64,000 nucleotides of DNA from Camellia lanceoleosa (Eukaryota > Streptophyta > Magnoliopsida > Ericales > Theaceae). The stretch's first letter is position 1. The number at the start of each line of letters is the position of its first letter. The stretch spans positions 57,445,649 to 57,509,648 of the forward strand of contig CM045758.1 of the NCBI GenBank assembly GCA_025200525.1, given 5' to 3'. Below, piece by piece: positions 45,674 to 56,689 of the stretch. The notes under the pieces were generated by a model. The model worked only from the letters and a program-made list of their open reading frames with translations, ran no database searches and was not told the DNA's origin. Made by a program: the position numbers and the translations under genes.

Positions 45674-47560
45674 CTACTCTTCCTCCCCTACTTGAAGAAA
45701 TTTTTGCTGAATAACATTAGCGTAGTCCGTCATATAACTCAGAATGAAGTGGGAAGGAGGGTTCTGAAAAACCTCGGTCTCTTGGCCATAACCGAGCTTT
45801 GACACAGCTGCCTTCCATCTGCATTTGAAAAATATGTCCTTAGTAGCTTCACATTGCAGGATGTAGGTGGCCTCCCCTTCTTTGTAGCTGCGGTCTTCAG
45901 TATCGTTTGCGCTCTTTTTCAGTTTGGCGATCTCGGCATCTTTTTTCTTTTCAAGCTTGGCCAATTCACGTAGATAGCATTCTTTTAGAGCGGCCAGAGT
46001 TTTCTGCTTATCCGCTTCCGCCGTGTTGACTAGCTCGATAAGTCGGGCATTATCAGATTCTAGCTCAGTCCTTTTTTTCTTCGTTTTGTTTAGCTCGGCC
46101 ATTTTGGCATTAGCATCTGCCACGGCCAGCCGCATTATTTTGCGCAGTTCTAGCACGCGCTTATAAGCAATATGGTTCTTCTGCATGGCCTGCAAAAGGA
46201 GAGATGACAAGTATGATTAAAACTGAGCAAATAGTTGTGAGTTGGAAAGCAAAACAAATGGAGCACTTACCAGCACCATCGACTTAGTTGCCGAACGGAT
46301 GGCCTTAAGCTCGGTCAAATGATCATGGTGCTTCATGTCGGCTGGCAGACACACGCTCTTGGCAAGGTTAAAGGCAAGAGTATGCTCCTTGTCTACAACC
46401 ACGGAGTCAGTGTTCGATATGGCTCGGTTCTTATAAGTTATTTTTGGTGCCCACTCGGAAGGACTAGCTCGAGCAGAACGCGCGGGTTCTAGGCTTGGCA
46501 GCACAATTCAGGGGAGCACGGTATCATCTTCATCAACAAGGTGTTGTGGCTCGATCGAAGAAGTATGAGTGCGCTTGCCCGGTCGGGATGACGAGGCCCG
46601 GGCTATTGGAAGGGCCACTACAGCCTCGTGTGTTTGACCGGCTTGAGATGTCTCAATTTGATACCCGGTCGCTGGAGTTGTTGTTTCGGTGATCAGGGCT
46701 CGGACAGCTCGGCGCTTTGCCATCTCTTGTTCTTCGGTTAAAGAGATGAGGTTGATTTGGGGAAGGGTTGGATCTGGTTCTGGTGATGGTTCGAAAAGGA
46801 AGTCAGTCACCCTGGTCTTCCTCCTACTGCTATATCTGTATGTCGGTTTGAAGTTAAGTAGCTCAGCCCAACCTCGATCACGATATCGAAGTGCGGTGCA
46901 GAGAGTGTCTAAGTTGGGGTATTGTACTGTGACTTTAGCTGGTTCAAGTCTGCATAAAGAAAAAGGCAACGGTTAGCACAGTATAAAACTTATAAACAGC
47001 AAAGAGCAAAAAAGGGACAAACTAAGCCGAGGTATTCATACCGGCTGTTCCTTTATTCCAGTTAATACCGTATCTCAGTATTTGGGCTTTCTGGTCTTCA
47101 AAATTACCAGAAACCCAGAAAAAGTCGTCGTCGTTTACATCTTTGTCCGATGTATTTTTAATTATTTTCTCTCGGCATCTTCTTATTCTTAAATAATATA
47201 CCCAACCGTCTTCATTTTGGCTAAGTGAATATTGATGAAATAGCTCGGCTACACCGAGGTTGAGGCCAAGCCGGCAGTTTAGCTCGATGATGCCATTTAT
47301 TATTCTATATGAGTTTGTGGAGAGCTGAGTGGGGCAGAGTCTTGTCTACCTAAGGAATTCACAAAGGAGTGGCTGAATGGGAAATCAAAGACCAGCTTCA
47401 ATAATGGATATTACGGTAAAGGGAACAAAGGCCGATTTTCCCCAGGGCGTGGTTTCTAGTTCGACGAGTGAAAGATGGACGTCGTCAGGAATGTTGTAGT
47501 CCTTGCGAAATTCGGCGATGGCCCTAGGGGAGTTTACTAAGAACCGGTATTTACCTATTT
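45674..47560 (-). pseudogene. Antisense extra gene of element B (coiled-coil, gypsy-associated)
   Basis: Homologue of the gene in element A, opposite to pol. Exons: about 47540-47042 (YRFLVNSPRAIAEF, FTVISIIEAGLRFPIQPLLC, PTQLSTNSYRIINGIIELNC), 46949-46271 (YRDRGWAELLNFKPTYRYS, PDPTLPQINLISLTEEQEMA) and 46189-45674 (long Lys/Glu coiled coil, ATKDIFFKCRWKAAVSKLG, acidic end VGEEE). Splice sites are GTATGA...ATGCAG and GTAAGT...TTGCAG at the same places as in A. One in-frame TAG follows CEFLR and one TGA lies at 46508-46510. The N-terminal part resembles Pfam Putative gypsy type transposon. A coiled coil suggests oligomerisation; no enzymatic motif is seen. The product's role is unknown. Confidence 0.75.
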
Positions 47561-48604
47561 AACTAAATGTGTTTATAAGTTAGCGCGGTAGCCTCTCGCA
47601 GTGGTGAGATGGTGTTGAATATCTCGGTTGAGCGTGCAAAGGTATGCCTGGCCAACCTAGTCAAAGTCTGCAAAGTGGAGATAAAAAGTGTTATGCCCAG
47701 ATCATTGAGCCGGGCTAAAAAAAAGAATGGTAAATAAAAGTAAAACCTAGTACGGTTCAATGGGGTGCAGCTCGTTCATAGTTCGGTTATGACTCAAGAA
47801 GAGGTTCTAAGTTTTTGGCTCGGTCATTGATAGGATGGTTTTTAGTTCGGTTGTGACACAAGGGATGACTACAAGTTTTAGCTCGCTCCTTGGATGAGGC
47901 TTCTAGTTCGGTCTAATACGCACCTAGGGCAAACAAGTTCCTATCACGGTCGTAGCATTATTTTGGATCAAAAGCATAACAATACAGATAGTTGGTGAAT
48001 CCAGTTAGAGTGCAATTGAGGACCTATGGTGTGGTTTTTAGGGTTTAAGTGGTTCTTACTCATTTGTGTGAAAACTATAGGAGTTTGTTTCAAAAAACAT
48101 GTGTATGTATTCTTATATTATACATATTCATAGAGCAAAAACAAAAGAAGGGAAAAAGGTTGAGTTAGTTACAGCTTCGAAATAAAGGGACGAAGTTCGA
48201 GACTGAAAGGTTGCTGACGAAAATGGAAAGCTTTGCAGGAACTATGAGGAAGACTTAGACGGCAAGGAACAGAGATGAACAGTGGTGTGTTTGATTCAAG
48301 AAAAGGTTTTTTGTATAAAACAAAGGAAATGGGCGGAACTGTTCAAAAATCTCGAAGTACGGAGAAGGCTGTGACAGTTGTACATAACCAGTAGAGGCCA
48401 GCCACGTGTCCATGAGAATAAGTAACGATTCAGATGTACTTGAAGCGGAAAGGCATGCCGAGCAATTGACAAGACGCTTTCTTAATCGAGCAAACCGGTA
48501 GCCTGGTAAAACATAAGCTCGATGGGAGTACTCACTTTAGCTCGGTCGGTTTTGGACCTTTAGCTTGGCTGGAAGTAAGTAATCCTAAATCATGCGTTGC
48601 AGAT
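47561..48604. other. Presumed promoter and leader of the element B antisense gene
   Basis: Non-coding DNA between the antisense gene and the 3' LTR. On the minus strand it includes TTTTATACAAAAAACC near 48317 as a weak TATA candidate. The words TAGCTCGG and AGTTCGGT recur at about 47770-47930 and 48480-48560. Confidence 0.35.
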
Positions 48605-48620
48605 GGGATTAAGGGGCAAT
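48605..48620 (+). other. Polypurine tract of retrotransposon B
   Basis: GGGATTAAGGGGCAAT directly precedes the 3' LTR start TGAGAGGGGG. The corresponding tract in element A is GGAATTAAGAGGCAAT. Confidence 0.75.
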
Positions 48621-49272
48621 TGAGAGGGGGGTTTTTTATGTGCACTTAGGGCCGAGCTAGGCCCAGTCATTGCAATGGACCGAGTTGTAGGCCGCAAGAA
48701 AAAGGACTTCGCAATTGACCTAGCTCTGTTAGCTCGATCTAAGTATGGTGACATTTACCTTGGTCGAAGAGATAGCTACAACTAGCTTGGTCCATAGACT
48801 CCAATCTGTGGTATATTTGAATGGTGACCGAGCTAAGCATCGCTTGTGGACGCACCGGGCTGAGTCTATCTAAGGGCTGATGGTAGCTCGGTTGTTTTGT
48901 CGTACTACCAAGGTAAAACCATTTCACTTGGTAAAAGCAGTGAAGGGTGTTAAGGGATAAGCATTATCTTTTAGGATGTGTGATTCCTAGGAGGACTCTT
49001 CTAAGGAGAGTTAAAATCCTACTAGGATTGTGCCAGGCAGAGTCTATAAAAGCTCATAACAGGACTTATGTATAGGTATCAAAATTTTGACTCTCAAATA
49101 CATAGAACTTTTGTCTATTGTCTATTTGCTGACTTAGGCATCGGAGGGGTTTCCGGTACACACCCGCCGGCTAGCTCACGTCTGTGTTTTCAGGAAGTAA
49201 AGCGACGACGTTTGGAGGAGCGCAAACTTGATCAATAGGATCATACGAGAAGAATTATTTCGTGCTCGTACA
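48621..49272 (+). repeat. 3' LTR of retrotransposon B
   Basis: Matches 37882-38534 throughout with about 50 differences by eye (about 92 percent identity); ends GTGCTCGTACA. Only TAT follows before the next element begins. Confidence 0.92.
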
Positions 49273-49324
49273 TATTGTAGACCGCCCGAACTCTCTCCAC
49301 GCGCCCCCCTTTCGGAGAGGGCGC

Positions 49325-51435
49325 GAATTGGGTCCTAACTACTATAGTTCGGACTCCCGTCGCGGTTCTGAATCTAATCTCACAAAGTGCAATGTAAGAT
49401 TGATAAATTACCAAAGAGTCCAAATCTGGCAATTGGTTTTGAAAAATCAATTTCGAATGAAAAAGCGCCAAACACTGACTTCTTTGTCAAATTTCAGAGT
49501 CGCCACCTAAATATTTTGTTTTTGGGAAATTTTGGGAAACCCTGACTCGTGCCTAAGGCCACGTGTCCGTCATCACCAAAGTTGCCTCAGCTCGGGAACT
49601 TGGGTACGAGAGGGGAAGGTCCGAAAATGAGCACCCCCGCTCGCCCAATCAAAGATCGGCCTCTACTAAATATGATATGTTGTTTTTGAAAACACATGTG
49701 TTCTTGTTTGATTATTAGCTAACTTACTATGTGATGCGCACAACACACAAGTATAGACTAAATCGCTCGAATTGGAACAAAACATCTCATGTTTGTTTTT
49801 CGAAAATGATTTGAAGATGCTACTCGCAAGTAGGCTAAAACGCGGATGTGCCACCCTCAAGTGGGCTTAAAACATGATGATTTTGTCACCCTCAAGTAGG
49901 CTTAAAACTCACATTTTGATGAATTGTTCCAATTCAAGTAATGAAGCCTTCATCCACAGGCATTCATGCAGTTATATCATTTAAGCAAATAGCCTCATGG
50001 CAAGCATGCTGACATGGCAACACTCACACTCATGCAAGGATGTTGAAGCATAAACACTTACAGTGTACTCCCAGCCAAAACATAAGCTAATTAGAAATCA
50101 CTGCATGATCCTAACTATGTTAAGTGCCTAATGCAATACATGCAAAAATGAAACTTAAATAGGCTCGGCTATCTAAGATGGCATATGAATGCAACACTTG
50201 ATAACATGCTTTGAAACACGTATTCAAGTAAGTGTATTGATTTACAATGCGGTTTGAACGATGCGCCGAGCCTGGTGCATGCAAGACAAATGAATGATGC
50301 AAACATGCAAAACATAAGGTATGCTAATCAAAACGTGCCCTAAAACTAACCATCAAAAGCGATAAGTAAAAAAGAGAAAGAAATGGGGTTGGAAGACATG
50401 CACAAACACACGCATCCTTATGTAACAGGTCCGCGAGGGACCTCGCTACAGTTCGGACTCGATTTTTGTTGTGGTTCTAAATCTGAACCAAAGAGTCCAA
50501 ATCCGGCAAATCGTTTTGAAGAAAAACAGATTTTTTGAAAGAAGTGCCAAACATGGACTGCTTTGCCAGATAACAGAGTCGCCACCTAAATATTTTAAAA
50601 TGGGAAATTTAGAAACCACGACTCGGTGCGAAAGGCCACGGTAAATCCGCTATCACCAAAGTTGGCTCGGGAACTCGGGTACGATTAGGGAAGGTCACAT
50701 CGTGAGCACCCTCTCGCTTGGCCAAAGACCGCCTCTACTAACCATGATATCTGTTTTGAAAACATCGTATGCTCTTATTAGATTATTAGCCTAGGTTACT
50801 ATGTGATGCTTTCATGACAAACAAGTATAAATGGGCCGTCTGAATTGGAACAAAACATTTCATGTTTGTTTGTGAAAGATGGTTTGCTACCCGCAGGTAG
50901 GCTTAAAATGCAGATTTTGCCACAATCTAGTGGGCTTAACAAACAATTGATGAATTGCTCCAATTCAGATAACTCAACCTCCACCCACAGGCATTCAAGG
51001 CAGTTATATCACATAAGCAAATAGCCTCATGGTAAGCATGCTATCATGGCAACACTCACACGCATGCAAGGATGCTAAAGCATAAAACTTACCGAGTACT
51101 CCAAGCCAAAACAAAAGCTGATTAGAAATCATGCATGATCCTAAATATACAGAATGCCTAATGCAACACATGCAAAATGCAACTATAAAGGTGCTCGGCT
51201 ATTCTAGACATGGTATATGAGATGCTACATTATCAAGTATTCAACTTGGAATTGAAATACAGATGCGGTTTGTATGATCGTCGAGTCTGCGTGCAAAGCA
51301 GATGAATGATGCAAACATCTTTGTCATCTTTGTATGCTAATTGAAATATGCCTTATATCTAACCAACAAAGGTAAATAAAAGGAGAAAGACGTGGGGTTG
51401 GAAGACATACATCACACTCACACACCCTTATTACA
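49325..51435. repeat. 1.1-kb tandem duplication within the C LTR
   Basis: The unit 49325-50425 recurs at 50430-51435 with many substitutions. Shared landmarks in the same order: TAGTTCGGACTC, AAAGAGTCCAAATC, CGCCACCTAAATATTTT, AAAGGCCACG, TGTGATGC, GGCATTCA, GCAAATAGCCTCATGG and GGGGTTGGAAGACAT. The two copies are clearly diverged. Confidence 0.85.
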
Positions 51436-51439
51436 ATTA

Positions 51440-52015
51440 TGCCCTCGCCAGAGGGTCGAATAAATATACTGATCAATAATACAAATTCAATAAATATACA
51501 AATTTCTAATTAATTGACAAATTAATTAATAAAATGAAAAGCTGGCGTGCAAGCGAGAATGCCTTGCTACGATAGATGCCGCTGTTGAAATTTGCTGGCG
51601 GAAATCCTTTCGATACCCGATTAGCCTCTGTTGGCAATATTTCTTGAAATGCGCGTCCGACTCCGAAAGTTGCTAAACTCTGAATTTTGCTGCAACAGAG
51701 AGCAGGAAAAGGGCACAGCAGTGTATTTCACAAATGTATGCATGCCTCGATCCTCGTGCCACCAATCACGCATATCGATGCATGATGGCCGAGGAGCCGA
51801 ATTGCACCACTCAATGTAGGGATGAATGTAGGTGCATGCTATAACAAAAACCTAACTCCATCATGGATAATCCGGAGTGGCAATGACTTGGGAATTGAGA
51901 CACACTCCGTCACTCGGAGTACGGAATGTACCTCGTTTCCCGTGCGATATGCATAATATGCATGAAATGCAACTAATATACAACCTAGCATGCTCAATGC
52001 TATGAAAATGAGATG
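51440..52015. other. Unique segment of the C LTR
   Basis: No repeat or gene recognised; frames are short. Confidence 0.5.
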
Positions 52016-52019
52016 AAAA

Positions 52020-52945
52020 TGAGACGCCTCGAAAAGCGTGCACACGGGCACGCAAACCGAGGCGATGATATAAAGTGCAAATCGGATAAAACCGAAGTGC
52101 CTCGAAATGCGTGCACACGGGCACGCAAACCGAGACGATGATATGAAGTGCAAATCGGATAAAACCGAAGTGCCTCGAAATGCGTGCACACGGGCACGCA
52201 AACCGAGGCGATGATATGAAGTGCAAATCGGATAAAACCGAAGTGCCTCGAAATGCATGCACACGGGCACGCAAACCGAGGCGATGATGAAATGAGAAAA
52301 TCGGATACAACCGAAGTGCCTCGAAATGTGTGCACACGGGCACGCAAACCGAGGCGATGATAGAATGAGAAAATCGGATAAAACCGAAGTGCCTCGAACT
52401 GCGCGCCCACAGGCACGCAAACCGAGGCGATGATAGAATGAGCAAATCGGATAAAACTAAAGTGCCTCGAACTGCGCGCCCACAGGCACGCAAACCGAGG
52501 CGATGATGAAAGATGAAAATCAGATAAAACCGAAGTGCCTCGAAACGCGTGCCCACAGGCACGCAAACCGAGACGATGATAAAAGATGAAAATCGGGTAA
52601 AACCGAAGTGCCTCGAAATGCGTGCCCACAGGCGCGCAAACCGAGGCGATGATATGAAGTGCAAATCGGATAAAACCGAAGTGCCTCGAAATGCGTGCCC
52701 ACAGGCACGCAAACCGAGGCAATGATGAAATGCAAAGCGGGTAAAATCGAAGTACCTCGAAATCCGTGCCCACAGGCACGCAAATCGAGACGATGATAAA
52801 AATGCAATGAAATGGCACACGGAATGCCGCGATGGGCTTACACCAACATGGGAGAGCCTCAGCTCACTCACATAGGAGGCCGTCGGATAAAACGGAGGTG
52901 CCTCGAAGTGCGTGCACACGGGCACGCAAACCGAGGCAATGCATT
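52020..52945. repeat. 73-bp hairpin tandem array in the C LTR
   Basis: About eleven units with a 72-74 bp step (CTCGAAATG at 52101, 52174, 52247, 52320, then 52394 and 52466) plus an outlying copy at 52890-52940. Each unit holds a strong two-part stem: CCTCG, GCGTGC, a CACAGG/ACACGG loop, GCACGC, CGAGG. Because 73 is not a multiple of three and the unit lacks stops on the minus strand, long frames in all three phases appear; they are not genes. Confidence 0.92.
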
Positions 52946-53249
52946 AAGGCATGAAATGACATGGGAAATGATATGCAAGCATGCAAACCATATTTCAGCA
53001 CCTAAATGAAGGGGGAAACAGCCCCGAAACAATTCGAAATAACACCCGAAGCATGCAATCATCCCGAAAATGTGAAATTAAGCCTCGAAATGGCCTATAG
53101 CCATGCTATACATGCAAAATATGATTATGGCAGCAAGAACAGTAGCAAGGCAGTCCCAAATATGGCATTTTTTAGTAACAAACATGTCCAAAATGCTAGC
53201 ATAGGTATGGCAACATTATCATGCAAGATTAGTGGCCCAAAAGAGGATT

Positions 53250-53880
53250 TCATGGGAGGTGGCATATAGAAAACTCAAATGAACAAACTTTCTTCTAAAA
53301 CATTGAAGAGGGAATAAAAATAAGCACATTTTCAGAAGATGATAGCCCCAAAATCATAATACAAACATGCTAGAAAATCCATGCAAAATAGGCTCCGAAT
53401 AGGCTATATCATGAGACATGCAAATCTACACACCAAATGACCAAAATTTCTTCATGAAACATGTAGAGGGGGTCAAAATAAGACCCCTCTTAGCTCTGAC
53501 CAAAAGCTAAAACCGAAAGCACAAATGGCTACAAAACAAGCAAGATTTTGGGCCCAAAGAGCATTTCAAAGGGAGGTGGTATATAGGATGTCCAAACAAG
53601 GTTGAGCCCTTCTACAATGTTGTAGAGGGGCTCAAAATAAGCACAAAAGCAGTAGGGGTCGGAGCCCCAAAAACAAATGCAAATAGGCTAAAAATGGCAT
53701 GCAAAATTGTGACATACAAGCTAGGTATTGAAACAAGTGTATTATAGAGACATCAAATGAAGTTGAGCCCTTCTAAAAAGTTGTATAGGGGCTCAAAATA
53801 TGCCTAAAACCAGGAGGGGTCAAAGCCCAAAAACTGAAAGGAAATAGGGTAGAAATAGGAAGCAAGATTATGCTACAAAA
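53250..53880. repeat. 160-bp tandem repeat with hairpin in the C LTR
   Basis: Four degenerate units at about 53285, 53447, 53603 and 53765 (steps 156-162). The best units carry the dyad TTGAGCCCTTCTAC...GTAGAGGGGCTCAA. Confidence 0.75.
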
Positions 53881-54130
53881 AATGATTTGGAGACTTACCC
53901 TTGAAGATCCGGTTGTTGCTACTTCTTGGCCTGAATTTGGTGCTTCTTAGCCACTGGAGAACACTTCCTTGCTGCTGGAATGGTAGTGGGGATGGTGGAG
54001 CTAAGGGTTGATGAAGGAATGGCCTAGGGAGCTTGGAAGTTTTTTGAGTTTTAAGCTATGGAAATGGAGGCTTTTGGAGAGGTGTTCTTGAGACAATTTT
54101 TTCCAACCTAGGCAAAGGAGCTCTTGGTTC

Positions 54131-54140
54131 CTTTAAATAA
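54131..54140 (-). promoter_or_regulatory. TATA-like box in the C LTR
   Basis: TTATTTAAAG on the minus strand, about 125-210 bp downstream (in element sense) of the GGCCGGCC module. A weak candidate for the transcription start of the retrotransposon itself. Confidence 0.35.
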
Positions 54141-54264
54141 GGGAGGAAAAGTGTAAAAGGGGAGGGAGAAGCATCCAAGCTTTCCCTCCCAAAATATCCC
54201 CCGGATGGGGTGATATTTTAGCAAAAATATCCGGACAAATTTATCGAAATTTGGAAAGAAGGAA

Positions 54265-54352
54265 GCTGGCCGGCCAGGTAACTTTCTGGGAGGTGGCCGG
54301 CCGGCCACCTCACCTAGTCGGCCAGCCACTCACCATGGCCGGCCGGCCACCC
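54265..54352 (-). promoter_or_regulatory. GGCCGGCC-rich module in the C LTR
   Basis: Three close blocks: GCTGGCCGGCCAGG, the palindrome AGGTGGCCGGCCGGCCACCT and ATGGCCGGCCGGCCAC. Related modules lie upstream of both antisense genes of this element (56201-56290 and 60632-60672). Confidence 0.6.
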
Positions 54353-54373
54353 CCAAAAAATGAACTCAAAAAA

Positions 54374-54690
54374 TGCTGGCCGACCACCATGGATTGGTGT
54401 CCTCCCAAGTGTGTAGATCAAGGCCCCAAGGTCGGAATCTGGCAACTCTGAAGCAGGAGCCACAACATAGAGCTTGAAGGAGAGCCTCAAAAATGAAATG
54501 CACAATTTCTGGCCGACCATATACCTTTGGTGTCCTCCCAGATGTGTGGAACAAGGTTCCAAGGTTGGAATTTGGCAACACTGAAGCAGGAGCCACAACA
54601 TAGAGCTTGAAGGAGAGGCCCAAAAATGAACTTCCAATTTTCTGGCCGACCATGCTTGTTTAGGGTCCTCCCATGTCCTCTGATCACAGA
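54374..54690. repeat. 135-bp tandem duplication in the C LTR
   Basis: CTGGCCGACCA...GGTGTCCTCCCA starts near 54374, 54512 and 54644. The first two units are near full length and share AGCAGGAGCCACAACATAGA. Confidence 0.85.
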
Positions 54691-54924
54691 TATGTAGCTT
54701 TGATTGGAAGAAAATACCCCCAGGGTGTTCAACATTGGCTCGGTTGAGAAAACGGGCTCGAGGAGCGAAACTGCTATCTGGGATAATTGCTGGCCTCCCA
54801 CCCCAAAGTGATCTTCGATGTTGAAACAGAGGTACCGCCAAGTTTGAACAAAACTAATGAGAAATGAACGTCGGGCCAAAACCGAGCAATTCGGGATCCC
54901 GAAAATGGGTCATGGTGCCTAAAT

Positions 54925-55290
54925 GGTGTTCGGCAGCGAAGTAGGTATCTGCGACCCCAGTGTCCCTCGGAATGACAAAACAGAGGTTCCTGCCAAAAAC
55001 CGGAGAAAACGGATGCAAAATGAATGCTCGGGGCCCAAACCGCGCAATTCGGGGTCCCGAAAACCGGCTACAGGCATCGAAAGTGGCATACGGCCACGAA
55101 GTGGGCATCAGAGGCCCCAGTGTTCCTTGGAACTATAAAACAGAGGTCTCTGCTAAAAACCGGAGAACTTGGAGATGGTTGGGCGGTCCCGAGCCGAGGC
55201 ACACGGCTTAACGGCTCCGAAAACCGGGAACCGGGCTCCGAAATGGGCAAAATGGCCTACGGCCACGAAAAGTAGCTCACGGCCACCGGG
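54925..55290. repeat. 165-bp direct repeat near the inner end of the C LTR
   Basis: AAACAGAGGTTCCTGCCAAA (54978) recurs as AAACAGAGGTCTCTGCTAAA (55138). Flanking words (CCCAGTGTCCCTCGGAA and CCCAGTGTTCCTTGGAA) keep the same order, followed by a weaker third copy. Confidence 0.7.
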
Positions 55291-55511
55291 AGATAGTCTA
55301 CAGGACCACTCCCTTCCCTCAGGGAAGAAAACAGAGAAAACCGAGTCTGGTTCGCAAACCGAGACAAGGCACAAAAGAGAATTCGGAAGTCCGGAGGCAG
55401 GGCGCACGGCCGCGACTCTGAGACTTCTGAACGAGCACAGTATGCAACATCACCAAGCGCTCAATCGGTGACGTCTGAGTCTTGAGGACGGTCAAAAATG
55501 GGGTGTCTACA

Positions 55512-55527
55512 GTTGCCCCTCTTTGAC
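55512..55527 (-). other. Polypurine tract of retrotransposon C
   Basis: Minus strand TCAAAGAGGGGCAAC immediately before the LTR start TGTAGACACCCC. Confidence 0.7.
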
Positions 55528-56200
55528 AGAACTCGGAAGTCAAGAATGACGGGAGTGAATGTCAAAGCCCAGAGACGACCCATTTTTGACAAGGCCGAAG
55601 ACTTAGACAATCATACAGGATAAACAGAAATGCGTGCCCGCAGGCAGGGGGGGCAAGAATGTAAATGATAAGCACGGAGCCAGGTGATTATGCAAGTGCA
55701 ACAAGCTGTAATGAAGCGAGTATTGACAAATAGATGCAACAGTTTTAAGCAAGACTGCAAAGCAAGAACTACATTTCATGCAGTTAGGAATGTGGAGAAC
55801 TATCCAATTCTCGTCGCGTCTCACACGGAGAAGATACGATACCTGCGCGATTCGTCTGGTCGCACCAGCCTCAAATGAACCGTACATACAATATCGTGCA
55901 AGCCAAATAATGACAAACGAGCACAAATCGGGATGCCGGTTTGTTGCGCTACAACGAAATGAAAACGCAAGATTTCGGGCGACGCAAGAACTCGATCATG
56001 ACCTCGATTTACCTCCCGGAGAGGTCACAACATGTTTAAAAAGGATACACTCCGATTTTGATGAATAATGATGAGACACATGCCAATAATTGCAATTAAA
56101 GTTCCAGCGGAACAATTCGGCGCCAGAAAGTGCACTTTTCTTTAACTTTTTCGATTTTCCTCAAAATTTGCAGAGAGGTAGGGGAGGGGGTGGGGAAGAT
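55528..56200. other. Non-coding spacer between LTR and antisense PMD gene
   Basis: No repeat or gene recognised. It would be the 3' untranslated region in element sense and the far upstream region of the antisense gene. Confidence 0.5.
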
Positions 56201-56340
56201 GGTCGGCCAGCTCTCCTCCCTAGGAGAGGCCATCGGCCAGGGGAGAAAAAGGGGGTGGCCGGCCAGCCAGGTTAGGTGGCCGGTCGGCCACTTACCAAAA
56301 GCAGGGGCAAAATGGTCATTTTTCACATTTCTATATATAT
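56201..56340 (+). promoter_or_regulatory. Candidate promoter of the antisense PMD gene
   Basis: GGTCGGCCAGC, GGTGGCCGGCCAGCC and AGGTGGCCGGTCGGCCAC (56201-56290) are followed by a TATA-like TCTATATATATGC at about 56330-56342. A leader intron is likely (donor GAG/GTAATTTTG near 56545, acceptor TTTGCAG at 56679), ten bases before the ATG at 56690. Confidence 0.55.
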
Positions 56341-56689
56341 GCTTGCCCATTGCCTCCGAAATCACAGCCCCAAGTGTGGAATTCTCTCTTCTTGCTCTCT
56401 AAGCCATTTTCTCTTTCAGATCTGCATTTTATACGCGTCCCTCGGCCTCCCACGCAAGTTGTTTTTGCGAAATCTTTCAGATTTAAGCACTTTGAAGCGA
56501 CTAAATTTTGACTTCGGGGCTTCTCTTCTCATTTTCACCACTTGAGGTAATTTTGTCTCATTATTTGGAAGATTTTCCCGGGAGTTGACTTTTGGTTGAC
56601 TTTTCATTTCCCGAGAGTTGACTTTCGTTGACTTTTTCCAATTTTGGCCCATTTTGCTCATTTTTGCTCCTCTTTGCAGATTTCTCGAT

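Larger units (their letters stand above)
37882..49272 (+). mobile_element. Retrotransposon B: full-length Ty3/gypsy element, Tat lineage
   Basis: An 11.4 kb element with two LTRs, primer site, gag, protease, reverse transcriptase, two RNase H domains, integrase, a 62-bp tandem array, an antisense coiled-coil gene and a purine tract. Domain order (gypsy RNase H followed by an archaeal-type RNase H) and the antisense gene place it in the Tat lineage. The LTRs differ at about 50 of 652 positions by hand count, so the insertion is old. Many stops and a deletion make it inactive. Confidence 0.93.
49276..55511 (-). repeat. 3' LTR of retrotransposon C, about 6.2 kb
   Basis: Bounded by TGTAGACC at 49276 and GTGTCTACA ending at 55511, an inverted TGTAGAC pair. 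The inner boundary is supported by the adjacent purine tract. Without the second LTR the outer boundary rests on the TG end and on abutting element B. Most of its length is made of direct repeats of different period, listed separately. No supported gene lies inside. Confidence 0.7.

Noticed and set aside
51839..52925. Three long overlapping minus-strand open frames (193, 354 and 272 codons)
   Set aside because: They translate a 73-bp tandem repeat that lacks stops in that orientation. Because 73 is not divisible by three, all phases stay open. There is no start context, domain or codon bias.
49325..53880. Regularly spaced repeats considered as a CRISPR array
   Set aside because: Units are adjacent and share their spacers, the DNA is plant nuclear, and no cas gene exists.
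54107..55543. Several short frames on both strands with repeated peptide blocks
   Set aside because: They fall on the 135-bp and 165-bp LTR repeats and repeat the same peptides out of frame.
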